Assembly (NCBI GenBank): GCA_021847995.1
Contig: JAJZNE010000106.1
Coordinates: 1-64,000, forward strand
Length of the DNA: 64,000 bases
Direction of reading: 5' to 3'
From: Pseudomonadota bacterium
GTDB taxonomy: Bacteria > Pseudomonadota > Alphaproteobacteria > Acetobacterales > Acetobacteraceae
Under the pieces are notes generated by a model. That model was not told where the DNA came from and did no database searches. It saw only the letters and a list, made by a program, of their open reading frames with translations. Below are positions 21,230 through 29,024 of this stretch, piece by piece; the first letter of the stretch is position 1, and each line of letters opens with the position of its first letter. A program made the translations under genes and the position numbers.

Positions 21230-21345
21230 AGCCGTGTCCTCCTTGAGCAACATGGATACGAGCAGCAGGGCCTTTCGGCCCATCGCCAGGCCCGGTCCTG
21301 GCACCTGGCTGCACAGAACCTAGGTAAATTCCCGGAGCGTTCAAG
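21230..21345 (-). promoter_or_regulatory. RpoH-type promoter and ROSE-like RNA thermometer leader
   Basis: On the minus strand CTTGAA (21340-21345), a 15-bp spacer and CCTAGGT (21318-21324) fit the alphaproteobacterial heat-shock consensus CTTG-N17-CyTATnT with one mismatch. The roughly 80-nt leader contains a GGGCC-GAAA-GGCCC hairpin (21268-21281) and ends in GUUGCUCAAGGAGGAC (21236-21251). In that last element UUGCUC can pair with the Shine-Dalgarno GGAGG, including the G-G mismatch typical of ROSE elements. ROSE leaders are common upstream of this Hsp20 class. The fold is inferred by eye. Confidence 0.65.
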
Positions 21346-21371
21346 CCAGCCCGCGCTTGCGGCGGCAATCC

Positions 21372-21815
21372 TCAGCGCCGGTACGGCAGCGGCAGCAGCA
21401 CGCGCGCCGGCAGCTTCAGCGGCGCCAGCGGGCCGGGGACGAGGACCAGCGCTTCGGCGTCGTAATCGACGATCAGCTCGCGGCAGGCGCCGCACGGCGT
21501 GACGACGGCAAGGCTGCGGTCGTGTTCCTCGGGCTTGGGATGGCGCACCGCGACCACGGCCGCAATGCTGCCATCGCCCTCCAGAATGGCGCGCCCGACC
21601 GCGATCGCCTCCGCACAGACCGACAGGCGGCCGACCGTGGTGCCGAGATGCAGGCCGGTCCAGATGCGCCCGTCGCGCCCGCGCAGCGCCGCCGCCACCA
21701 TGTGCCAGAACGGCCGGTAATGACGCCGCAGCACATCGCGCGCCGCCGCCAGCAGCGTGCGGTCATCATCGTCCAGCGGCAACCCCGGCGGCAGCTCGGA
21801 CGATAGGTCCGGCAC
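21372..21815 (-). CDS. Cytidine deaminase-like protein
   Basis: This 147-aa protein belongs to the cytidine/deoxycytidylate deaminase fold. The zinc and catalytic motif is SVCAEAIAVG (Cys-Ala-Glu) and the second half is TPCGACRELI (PCxxC). Upstream, HMVAAALRGRDGRIWTGLHL is the substrate-binding strand-loop. Related proteins deaminate cytidine or blasticidin S; the substrate here is uncertain. The gene lies 4 bp downstream of the recA stop, so it may be cotranscribed with recA. Confidence 0.85.
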   Translation of the reverse strand: MPDLSSELPPGLPLDDDDRTLLAAARDVLRRHYRPFWHMVAAALRGRDGRIWTGLHLGTTVGRLSVCAEAIAVGRAILEGDGSIAAVVAVRHPKPEEHDRSLAVVTPCGACRELIVDYDAEALVLVPGPLAPLKLPARVLLPLPYRR

Positions 21816-21819
21816 CCCG

Positions 21820-22851
<1,032 letters not shown>

Positions 22852-22942
22852 GCCGGTCCCCCGTCGCGGCAGCCCGCCGCGGAAAATTCTCTCACGCCGG
22901 GAACGCAGCCGCAACCCGTGTGGAAGAGGTGGTTAAGGATTT

Positions 22943-22962
22943 GTTCGTTATATGTTCGTCAA
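22943..22962 (-). promoter_or_regulatory. LexA (SOS) box and -35 element upstream of recA
   Basis: GTTC-GTTATAT-GTTC (22943-22957) matches the alphaproteobacterial LexA site GTTC-N7-GTTC exactly. On the recA strand TTGACG (22957-22962) overlaps its edge and serves as a -35 element, a layout seen in other alphaproteobacterial recA promoters. A clear -10 was not found by eye. Confidence 0.85.
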
Positions 22963-22998
22963 ACACCGAACGCAAGGGGAACCGGAGGCCGGCCGCCA

Positions 22999-24666
22999 TC
23001 ACGGCTCGGTATGCCCGTGCCTGTCGGCACGCCGGGCCGCCACCGCCTGCAGGCCCGCCAGCAGCTCGTCGATCTCGTACGGCTTGGCCAGAAAGGCGGT
23101 GGCCTCCGCCCCCGGCGCCGCCAGCAGCTCGCGCCGCACCTCCTCCGCGGCGTAGCCGGAGGCGAGAATGGCCGGCAAGTCCGGGCGGCGGAGTCGGGCG
23201 CGCAGCGTCCGCACCAGCGCCGCCCCGTCCTGCCCCGGCATCACCAGGTCCGTCACCACCGCGGCCAGCGGGGGCAAGGCGCCGTCCAGCAGCGCCAGCG
23301 CCGCCTCCGCGCTCTCTGCCGCCAGCACCTGCCAGCCGTGCCGCGTCAGCGCCCGCTCCGCGACCCGGCGTACCGACGGCTCGTCATCGACCAGCAGCAC
23401 CACCCCCGCCGCCGTCCCGGGCAGGCGGGGCGGGGCAGGTTTCGCCGCCGGCGCGGCGGCCGCGCCGGGCAGGGCGGGGATCGCCGTCTCCTCCGCGTCG
23501 CGCCGCGGCAGATAGACGCGCATCCGCGTGCCCACCGCCGGCGTGCTCTCCACCCCGAGGAACCCGTCCGACTGGCGCACGATGCCGTGCACGGTGGCGA
23601 GGCCGAGGCCGCTGCCGCCCTGCTCGCGCCGGGTGGTGAAGAACGGCTCGAAGATATGCGGCAGGATGTCCGGCGCGATGCCGGTTCCCGTGTCCTGCAC
23701 CTCGATCATCACGTAGCGGCCGGGCGGGATCGTCTCCGCCCCGCGCAGCAGCGGCCGGTGCAGCGTGATGTGGCCGCTGCGCAGCGTCAGCGTGCCGCCG
23801 TCCGGCATCGCATCGCGCGCATTCACCGCCAGATTGAGCAGGACCTGATCGAGCGCCGTCGGGTCGGCGCGCACCGTCGGCCCCGGTGCTTCCAGCACCA
23901 GATCGAGTCGTACCCGGCTGCCGAGCAGCCGGCGCAGCAGCCCCGCCATGCCGGTCAGCACCTCATTGACCGAGAGCGCCCGCGGCTGGAGCATCTGCTG
24001 GCGTCCGAAGGCGAGCAGATGGCGCGTCAGCGCGCTGCCGCGGGCGGCGCTGGCACGGATCTGGGCGATATCCTCCCGCGCCTCCGCCGCCAGCCCGTCC
24101 AGGGCGGCCAGCGCGTCGGCCGCGCCGAGGATCGCGGTGAGCAGGTTGTTGAAATCATGCGCCACCCCGCCCGCCAGCTGCCCGGCCGCCTGGAGCCGCT
24201 GCGCATGGGCGAGCTGCGCCTCCAGCCGCGTCTGCGCCGAAACGTCGCGCAGGCTGAGCAGGCCGCCGCTCGCCGCCCCGTTCGCTTCGCGGATCGCAGC
24301 GGCGGTCACCGCCACCGTCGCCGGCTCCGGCGCCCCGGCGGCGAGCTGCGCGGTGACGCCGCGACCGGGGCTGCCGCCCGCCTGGCCGCGCAGCACCGGC
24401 CCCAGCGCCGCCCATGCCGCATCGCGCTCGGCCGCGGCGAACAGCAGCAGCAGCGGCGTGCCGGGCGACAGGTCCAGCGTCGGTCCGGCCATCTGGCGCA
24501 GCATCGCGCTCGCGCGCAGGATGCGCCCGTGCCGGTCGGCGATCAGGCGTCCTGCCGACGGCTCCTCGAACAGCAGCGCCACCGGCCCCTCCAGCGGGCC
24601 GGCGAACCGCTCGATCAGCCGCGGCGGCGGGGGTGGCGCGGGGCGGCGGCGCAGCAGGCGGATCAC
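22999..24666 (-). CDS. cckA: CckA-type hybrid sensor histidine kinase
   Basis: This 555-aa kinase/phosphatase probably acts through ChpT on CtrA. It has a poorly conserved PAS-like region (about 30-145), a HisKA domain with the phospho-acceptor His170 in GGVAHDFNNLLTAI, a HATPase domain with N-box NLAVNARDAM (Asn282) and G-boxes DTGTGIAPDIL and GGSGLGLATVHG, and a C-terminal receiver domain with DDEP and phospho-Asp473 in VVTDLVMPGQDG. It starts at a GTG that overlaps the flhB stop by 4 bp. No N-terminal membrane segments are evident, unlike Caulobacter CckA (691 aa). The CckA call rests on sequence style and context; a generic hybrid kinase is the alternative. Confidence 0.8.
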   Translation of the reverse strand: MIRLLRRRPAPPPPPRLIERFAGPLEGPVALLFEEPSAGRLIADRHGRILRASAMLRQMAGPTLDLSPGTPLLLLFAAAERDAAWAALGPVLRGQAGGSPGRGVTAQLAAGAPEPATVAVTAAAIREANGAASGGLLSLRDVSAQTRLEAQLAHAQRLQAAGQLAGGVAHDFNNLLTAILGAADALAALDGLAAEAREDIAQIRASAARGSALTRHLLAFGRQQMLQPRALSVNEVLTGMAGLLRRLLGSRVRLDLVLEAPGPTVRADPTALDQVLLNLAVNARDAMPDGGTLTLRSGHITLHRPLLRGAETIPPGRYVMIEVQDTGTGIAPDILPHIFEPFFTTRREQGGSGLGLATVHGIVRQSDGFLGVESTPAVGTRMRVYLPRRDAEETAIPALPGAAAAPAAKPAPPRLPGTAAGVVLLVDDEPSVRRVAERALTRHGWQVLAAESAEAALALLDGALPPLAAVVTDLVMPGQDGAALVRTLRARLRRPDLPAILASGYAAEEVRRELLAAPGAEATAFLAKPYEIDELLAGLQAVAARRADRHGHTEP

Positions 24667-25709
24667 AGCGCCCGCGTCCGCAGCCGCCAGACGAAGGCGA
24701 TCAGTTCCGCCACCGCTTGATAGAGTTCGCGCGGAATCTCCGCGTCCAGCGGCACCCCGTGCAGTGCGCGGGCGAGCGGGGGGTTGGCGACCACGGGCAC
24801 GCCGCTCTGGCGCGCGAGGTCACGGATGCGCGCGGCGACCTCTTCGGTGCCCTTCGCCACCACCCGCGGCGCCGCCGCCGAGCCGCGCTGATAGGCCAGC
24901 GCCACCGCGTAGTGCGTCGGATTGGTCACCACCACCGCTGCCTTCGGTACCGCCGCCATCATGCGCCGCCGCGCCCGTTGCAGGCGCAGCCGGCGGATGC
25001 GGGCGCGGATATGCGGATTGCCCTCGGTCTCCTTGTGCTCCTCGCGCAGTTCGTGGCGGCTCATGCGCAGGGAAGCGGCGTGGCGGGCGCGGGCGCGCAG
25101 GATGTCGGCGCCGGCTACCGCCGCCTGCACCGCGAGCAACGCCAGCAGCAGGTGGCGCGTCGCGAGGCCGGTCTGCCCGATCAGCAGCGCCGGCGTCCAG
25201 CCGGACGCCGCCGGCAGTTGCGGCCACGCGCCGGCCAGCGCCGCCCAGCAGGCGGCGCCCGCCAGGGCGAGTTTCAGCAGCGACTTGCCCGCCTCGGCCA
25301 GCGCCGCCGCGGAGAACACGCGGGCGAAGCCGCGGCGGGGATCGAGCCGCGCGAAATCGGGTTGCAGCGCCGGCCAGTGCACCAGGAATCCGGTCTGCCC
25401 CAGCACGGAAGCGGCGCCGGCGAGCGGGCCGGCAAGCAGAAAGGGCAGGGCGGCGAGCAGCGCCGCCACGCCGGCCAGCCGCAAACCCTGAATGGGTGAG
25501 AGCGCATTTGCCTGCGCGAGCAGCCGCGCCAGCCGCGCCGCCACGTCGCGCGCCACCGCCGGGGCCGCCAGGATCAGCAGCGCCGTTGCCGCGGCCAGCG
25601 CCGCCAGCGGCGCAACCTCCCGCGACAGCGGCGCCTGTCCCTCCTCACGCGCCCGTGCGCGGCGACGGGCGGTTGCCGCTTCGGTGCGGTCCTCCTGCGC
25701 GCCGGACAC
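24663..25709 (-). CDS. flhB: Flagellar export apparatus protein FlhB
   Basis: FlhB is the self-cleaving switch of the flagellar type III export gate. It has the N-terminal EDRTEAATARRRARAREEGQ, four hydrophobic segments (about 30-210), the HELREEHKETEGNPHIRARI linker and the autocleavage site NPTHYAVALAY. The C-terminal cytoplasmic domain ends with ELYQAVAELIAFVWRL. Start is a GTG 2 bp downstream of the fliR stop. The 348-aa length is normal. The gene is translationally coupled to cckA downstream. Confidence 0.95.
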   Translation of the reverse strand: MSGAQEDRTEAATARRRARAREEGQAPLSREVAPLAALAAATALLILAAPAVARDVAARLARLLAQANALSPIQGLRLAGVAALLAALPFLLAGPLAGAASVLGQTGFLVHWPALQPDFARLDPRRGFARVFSAAALAEAGKSLLKLALAGAACWAALAGAWPQLPAASGWTPALLIGQTGLATRHLLLALLAVQAAVAGADILRARARHAASLRMSRHELREEHKETEGNPHIRARIRRLRLQRARRRMMAAVPKAAVVVTNPTHYAVALAYQRGSAAAPRVVAKGTEEVAARIRDLARQSGVPVVANPPLARALHGVPLDAEIPRELYQAVAELIAFVWRLRTRAL

Positions 25710-25711
25710 CG

Positions 25712-26491
25712 CTAGCCGCCCGGCAGCGAAGCAAGGGCGGCGGCCATCTCCCGCCCCCAGACCGTGAGCAGGCCGCCGGCCAGCAGCCCGAGCAGCAGCA
25801 GGCCGCCGAGCAGATGCGCCGGGGCGGCGAGGAAGAACACCGGCAGTTGCGGCGCGAGCCGCCCCAGCCCCGCCAGGGCCGCGTGCCAGACGATGCCGGC
25901 GAGCAGGAACGGCGCGGCCAGCCGCAGCCCGAGCGCGAAACAGGCGGCGACCGCGGCCACCGCCTGCGAAGCCGTGTCCGCCGCCGGCAGCAGCACGCCG
26001 GCCGGCAGCACATCATAGCTGCCGGCCAGCGCCTGCAACGGCAGCGCATGCAGGCCGGAGCCGAGCAGCAGCACCGGCCCCGCCAGCCCGAGCAGCCGCC
26101 CGATCGCCGCCCCCTGCGGGCCGAGCACCTCATCGGGTTGCAGCACGCTCGCCTGGCCGCCGAACAGCGCAATGAACTCGCCCGCCACCGACAACGCCGT
26201 CATGGCCATCCGTGCCAGCCAGCCGAGCAGCAGCCCGACGGCAAGCTCCGCCGCCACCATGCGCAGCCCGTGCCAGACATCCGCCGGCGGTGCCGGCAGT
26301 GCCGGCGCCAGCACGGGCAGCAGCACGGCGGTCAGCGCCAGCGCGAAACCGGCCCGGATCATCGCCGGAAGGGCCGCCTCGCCGAGGCCGGGCAGCAGCA
26401 TGCAGGCCGCGCCGACCCGGGCGAGCAGCAGCGCGAACGCGAAGGCGAGGCCGGGCAGGCGGGCGAGCAGGGCCGCGTCGTCGGCGCTCAC
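25712..26491 (-). CDS. fliR: Flagellar export apparatus protein FliR
   Basis: FliR is a polytopic component of the flagellar export gate. The 259-aa chain has six or more hydrophobic segments, starting with LAFAFALLLARVGAACMLLP. It also contains GLGEAALPAMIRAGFALAL and the hallmark stretch near LLLGWLARMAMTALSVAGEF. The start is a GTG at 26491, since an ATG just upstream runs into a stop in its frame; the GAGGGCGG ribosome-binding site overlaps the end of fliQ. fliQ lies 7 bp upstream and flhB 2 bp downstream. Confidence 0.92.
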   Translation of the reverse strand: MSADDAALLARLPGLAFAFALLLARVGAACMLLPGLGEAALPAMIRAGFALALTAVLLPVLAPALPAPPADVWHGLRMVAAELAVGLLLGWLARMAMTALSVAGEFIALFGGQASVLQPDEVLGPQGAAIGRLLGLAGPVLLLGSGLHALPLQALAGSYDVLPAGVLLPAADTASQAVAAVAACFALGLRLAAPFLLAGIVWHAALAGLGRLAPQLPVFFLAAPAHLLGGLLLLGLLAGGLLTVWGREMAAALASLPGG

Positions 26492-26498
26492 GCCGCCC

Positions 26499-26771
26499 TC
26501 ATGGCGCGCCGGCGAGCACCAGGCGGTCGAACACCAGCCGCGCGAACTCATCCAGCGTGCGCTGCATGTAGGGGCCGAGCACCAGCAGCGCCACGACCAC
26601 CACGACCACCTTGGGCACGAACGCCACCGCCTGCTCGTTGATCTGCGTCACCGCCTGCACCAGCGACATCACCAGCCCTGCCACGAGACCGGCGAGCAGC
26701 GGCGGACCGCCCAGCTTCGCCACCACCAGCACCGTCTCCCGCAGGAAGGCACCGATTTCCTGTTCACTCAT
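26499..26771 (-). CDS. fliQ: Flagellar export apparatus protein FliQ
   Basis: FliQ is a 90-aa export-gate protein with two membrane helices, LLAGLVAGLVMSLVQAVTQI and VVVVVVALLVLGPYMQRTL. The TQINEQAVAFVPK linker between them is the most conserved part of the family. The length is standard. It is followed by fliR with a 7-bp gap. FliP, the usual partner upstream, is here on the opposite strand 1.5 kb away. Confidence 0.93.
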   Translation of the reverse strand: MSEQEIGAFLRETVLVVAKLGGPPLLAGLVAGLVMSLVQAVTQINEQAVAFVPKVVVVVVALLVLGPYMQRTLDEFARLVFDRLVLAGAP

Positions 26772-26795
26772 GTTCCCGGTCCGCTCCGAGTCGGG

Positions 26796-27122
26796 TCAAA
26801 TCGGCATCTTCATGATGTCCTGATAGGCCTGCACCACGCGGTCACGGATCGCCGTCACCGTCTGAAGGGTCAGTTCGGCGCGCGAAACCGCCTGCACCAC
26901 CGCGGTCAGATCGCCGCCGCCGGCGATTGCCTGCATCGCCTGCCGTTCCGCCGCCGTCCCGGTCGCCACCCCGTCCTGCATCGCGCGGGCCAGGGCCCCG
27001 CCGAAATCGCCGGCCGTGCCGCCGGCGGGGGCGCTGCCCTCGGCCGTGCTGCGATAGGCTGCCGCCGCCTGAAGCGGTGATACGCCGGCCCCGCCCGGCA
27101 GCACCGGCAGGCCCACGGTCAT
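26796..27122 (-). CDS. fliE: Flagellar hook-basal body protein FliE
   Basis: FliE forms the junction between the MS ring and the proximal rod. The 108-aa protein has a variable Ala/Gly-rich N-terminus and the conserved C-terminal part AVVQAVSRAELTLQTVTAIR, then DRVVQAYQDIMKMPI. The start lies next to the flgC stop (1 bp gap), as in many flgBC-fliE operons. Length is normal. Confidence 0.92.
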   Translation of the reverse strand: MTVGLPVLPGGAGVSPLQAAAAYRSTAEGSAPAGGTAGDFGGALARAMQDGVATGTAAERQAMQAIAGGGDLTAVVQAVSRAELTLQTVTAIRDRVVQAYQDIMKMPI

Positions 27123-27123
27123 G

Positions 27124-27531
27124 CTATTTCAGCAGGCCGATGGTGCGCACCAGCATCCCGCGCGTCGCCTGCAGCACCGCGAGGTTGGCGCTGTAGCTGC
27201 GCTCCGCCTCCCGCATGTCCATCAGCTCGATGAAGCTGTTGACATTGGGGATGCGGACATAGCCGTTGGCATCGGCGGCGGGATGGCCGGGGTCGTAGCG
27301 CTGCGGAAACGCCGTCGCGTCGCGGCCGACATGCGCGAGCTGGACCGTCGGCAGACCGAGCGCGCGGTCCATGCGGGTGGCGAAGGTGACGGTCTTGCGC
27401 CGGTACGGATCGGCGCCCGGCGTGCTTCCCGTGGTGTCCTGGTTGGCCAGATTCTCCGCGATCACGCGCAGCCGTCCCGACTGCGCCACCATGCCCGCCG
27501 CCGAAATGTCGAGTGCGCGTGCCAGATCCAT
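27124..27531 (-). CDS. flgC: Flagellar basal-body rod protein FlgC
   Basis: FlgC is a proximal rod subunit exported by the flagellar type III system. The N-terminal ALDISAAGMVAQSGRLRVIA with ENLANQDTT is the flagellar rod signature. The internal GYVRIPNVNSFIELMDMREA and the C-terminal SYSANLAVLQATRGMLVRTI complete the family pattern. The 135-aa length is normal. It sits between flgB and fliE. Confidence 0.94.
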   Translation of the reverse strand: MDLARALDISAAGMVAQSGRLRVIAENLANQDTTGSTPGADPYRRKTVTFATRMDRALGLPTVQLAHVGRDATAFPQRYDPGHPAADANGYVRIPNVNSFIELMDMREAERSYSANLAVLQATRGMLVRTIGLLK

Positions 27532-27555
27532 CGCTTCGGCCCCTTCCCGCCGCTG

Positions 27556-27939
27556 CTAGCGGCCGATCGCGGTACGGAACATGCCGAGCCAGGTGCGGGT
27601 GAGTTCCGTCGTCACCGCATGCGCCATGTCGCTATCCGCGACCTTCATCATTTCATGGTCCAGCGCGACGCCGTTGCCGTCCGGCGCGCGCTCCGCCGTT
27701 GCCGCGGCGGCCTCGTCCGTCGCGGCATTGACGGTGCCCGGCAGATGCGCCGGATCAGTCGCCGCCAGCGCCACCGGCGGTGCCGCCAGCAGCGCCTGGA
27801 ACGGCTTGAGGTCGCGCGCACGCCAGCCCGGCGTATCGGCATTGGCGAGATTCTGCGCGAGCACCTGCTGGCGCTGGTCGATCCAGGCGAAGCGCCGGTC
27901 GGCGAGCGCGAACAGGGGAACCTGGGCGAAATCGAACAT
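27556..27939 (-). CDS. flgB: Flagellar basal-body rod protein FlgB
   Basis: FlgB is the second proximal rod subunit. The 127-aa protein has QRQQVLAQNLANADTPGWRA, the rod signature, followed by RDLKPFQALL. The C-terminal part HEMMKVADSDMAHAVTTELT is less typical but matches the D-x-E-M-x-K-x-x pattern. The start at 27939 has an AGGA ribosome-binding site. It is the first gene of the minus-strand flagellar run and diverges from the plus-strand fliP unit. Confidence 0.9.
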   Translation of the reverse strand: MFDFAQVPLFALADRRFAWIDQRQQVLAQNLANADTPGWRARDLKPFQALLAAPPVALAATDPAHLPGTVNAATDEAAAATAERAPDGNGVALDHEMMKVADSDMAHAVTTELTRTWLGMFRTAIGR

Positions 27940-28038
27940 GGCCGCATCCTGCGCGGGGAAGCTGAATCGCGGATGAATCGGCCGGCGGGCGGGCGGGCAA
28001 TGTTTTGTTAAGCCGCGCCTGCGCCAACTCGGCCGGTG

Positions 28039-28296
28039 ATGCTCGCTTCCGACACGCCGGCCGTGCGTCTGCTCGAACACCTGGCTGGCGTGGTGCGGCT
28101 CGCCCGCGTGCTAGCGTCGGCGCACCGGCCGCTCGATCTCGCCGGCCTCGATGATCTGGCGGGCCGGCTCTGTGCCGCGGCACTCGATCTGCCGCCGGAG
28201 CAGGGACGGGCGCTGTGCCCGGACCTCGTCGCCCTGCTCGGCGAACTCGATGCGCTGGCGGCGGCCTGCGGCGGACCGGAAAGGGCAGGGGCGTGA
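28039..28296 (+). CDS. Uncharacterised small helical protein coupled to fliP
   Basis: This 85-aa protein of unknown family starts at an ATG (28039) with a preceding in-frame GTG, and ends in the sequence GTGA that starts fliP, so it is translationally coupled. It is rich in Leu and Ala and predicted all-helical (RLLEHLAGVVRLARVLASAH, then LVALLGELDALAAACG), with no membrane segment or signal peptide. Its position is where fliO often sits, but FliO has an N-terminal membrane helix that this lacks. A flagellar assembly or regulatory role is inferred from context only. Confidence 0.6.
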   Translation: MLASDTPAVRLLEHLAGVVRLARVLASAHRPLDLAGLDDLAGRLCAAALDLPPEQGRALCPDLVALLGELDALAAACGGPERAGA

Positions 28297-29018
28297 TCCG
28301 CCTGATCGGGCTGCTGCTGCTGCTGCCGGGACGTGCGGCGGCGCAGTCGCTTGCCATCGATCTCGGCGCCGCCGGGCCGGGCGCCACCTCGCGGCTGGTG
28401 CAGCTCACCGCGCTCATCACCGTGCTTGCCCTGGCGCCGAGCCTGCTGGTGATGGCAACCGCGTTCACCCGCATCGTCATCGTTCTGTCGCTGCTGCGCA
28501 GCGCGCTCGGCGCGGCATCGACACCGCCCAACACGGTGCTGATCGGGCTGGCCCTGTTCCTGACCTATTTCGTCATGCAGCCGGTGCTGGACGAAGCGTG
28601 GCGCACCGGCATCCTGCCGATGACGGAAGGGCGCGTCGGCGATCTGGAGGGCTTGCGTCTGGCGGCGGAGCCGTTCCGCAAGTTCATGACGGCGAGCGCA
28701 AGGGCGGACGACGTGCGGCTGTTCCTCGGGCTTGCGCATCTGCCCGATCCGCCGCCCGGTCAGGCGCTGCCGTGGCGCGCATTGCTGCCGGCGTTCCTGG
28801 TCGGCGAACTGCGGCGCGGCTTCACCATGGGGTTCCTGCTCTATCTGCCGTTCCTGGTGATCGACATGGTGGCGGCGAGTGTGCTGATGGGTCTCGGCAT
28901 GATGATGCTGCCGCCCAATGTCGTATCGCTGCCGTTCAAGCTGATTTTTTTCGTCCTCGTCGATGGCTGGCGGCTGGTCGGCGGCAGTCTGGTGGAAAGC
29001 TTCGCGCAGCCGCCGTAG
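28293..29018 (+). CDS. fliP: Flagellar export apparatus protein FliP
   Basis: FliP forms the core of the export gate. The GTG start at 28293 follows AAGGGCAGG and overlaps the small gene stop. A signal peptide (LIGLLLLLPGRAAAQ) is followed by the family blocks LAPSLLVMATAFTRIVIVLS, LLRSALGAASTPPNTVLIGL and the C-terminal FTMGFLLYLPFLVIDMVAAS, MMMLPPNVVSLPFKLIFFVL. The 241-aa length is normal. Separation from fliQ/fliR/flhB onto the opposite strand is unusual. Confidence 0.95.
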   Translation: MIRLIGLLLLLPGRAAAQSLAIDLGAAGPGATSRLVQLTALITVLALAPSLLVMATAFTRIVIVLSLLRSALGAASTPPNTVLIGLALFLTYFVMQPVLDEAWRTGILPMTEGRVGDLEGLRLAAEPFRKFMTASARADDVRLFLGLAHLPDPPPGQALPWRALLPAFLVGELRRGFTMGFLLYLPFLVIDMVAASVLMGLGMMMLPPNVVSLPFKLIFFVLVDGWRLVGGSLVESFAQPP

Positions 29019-29024
29019 CCGCCG

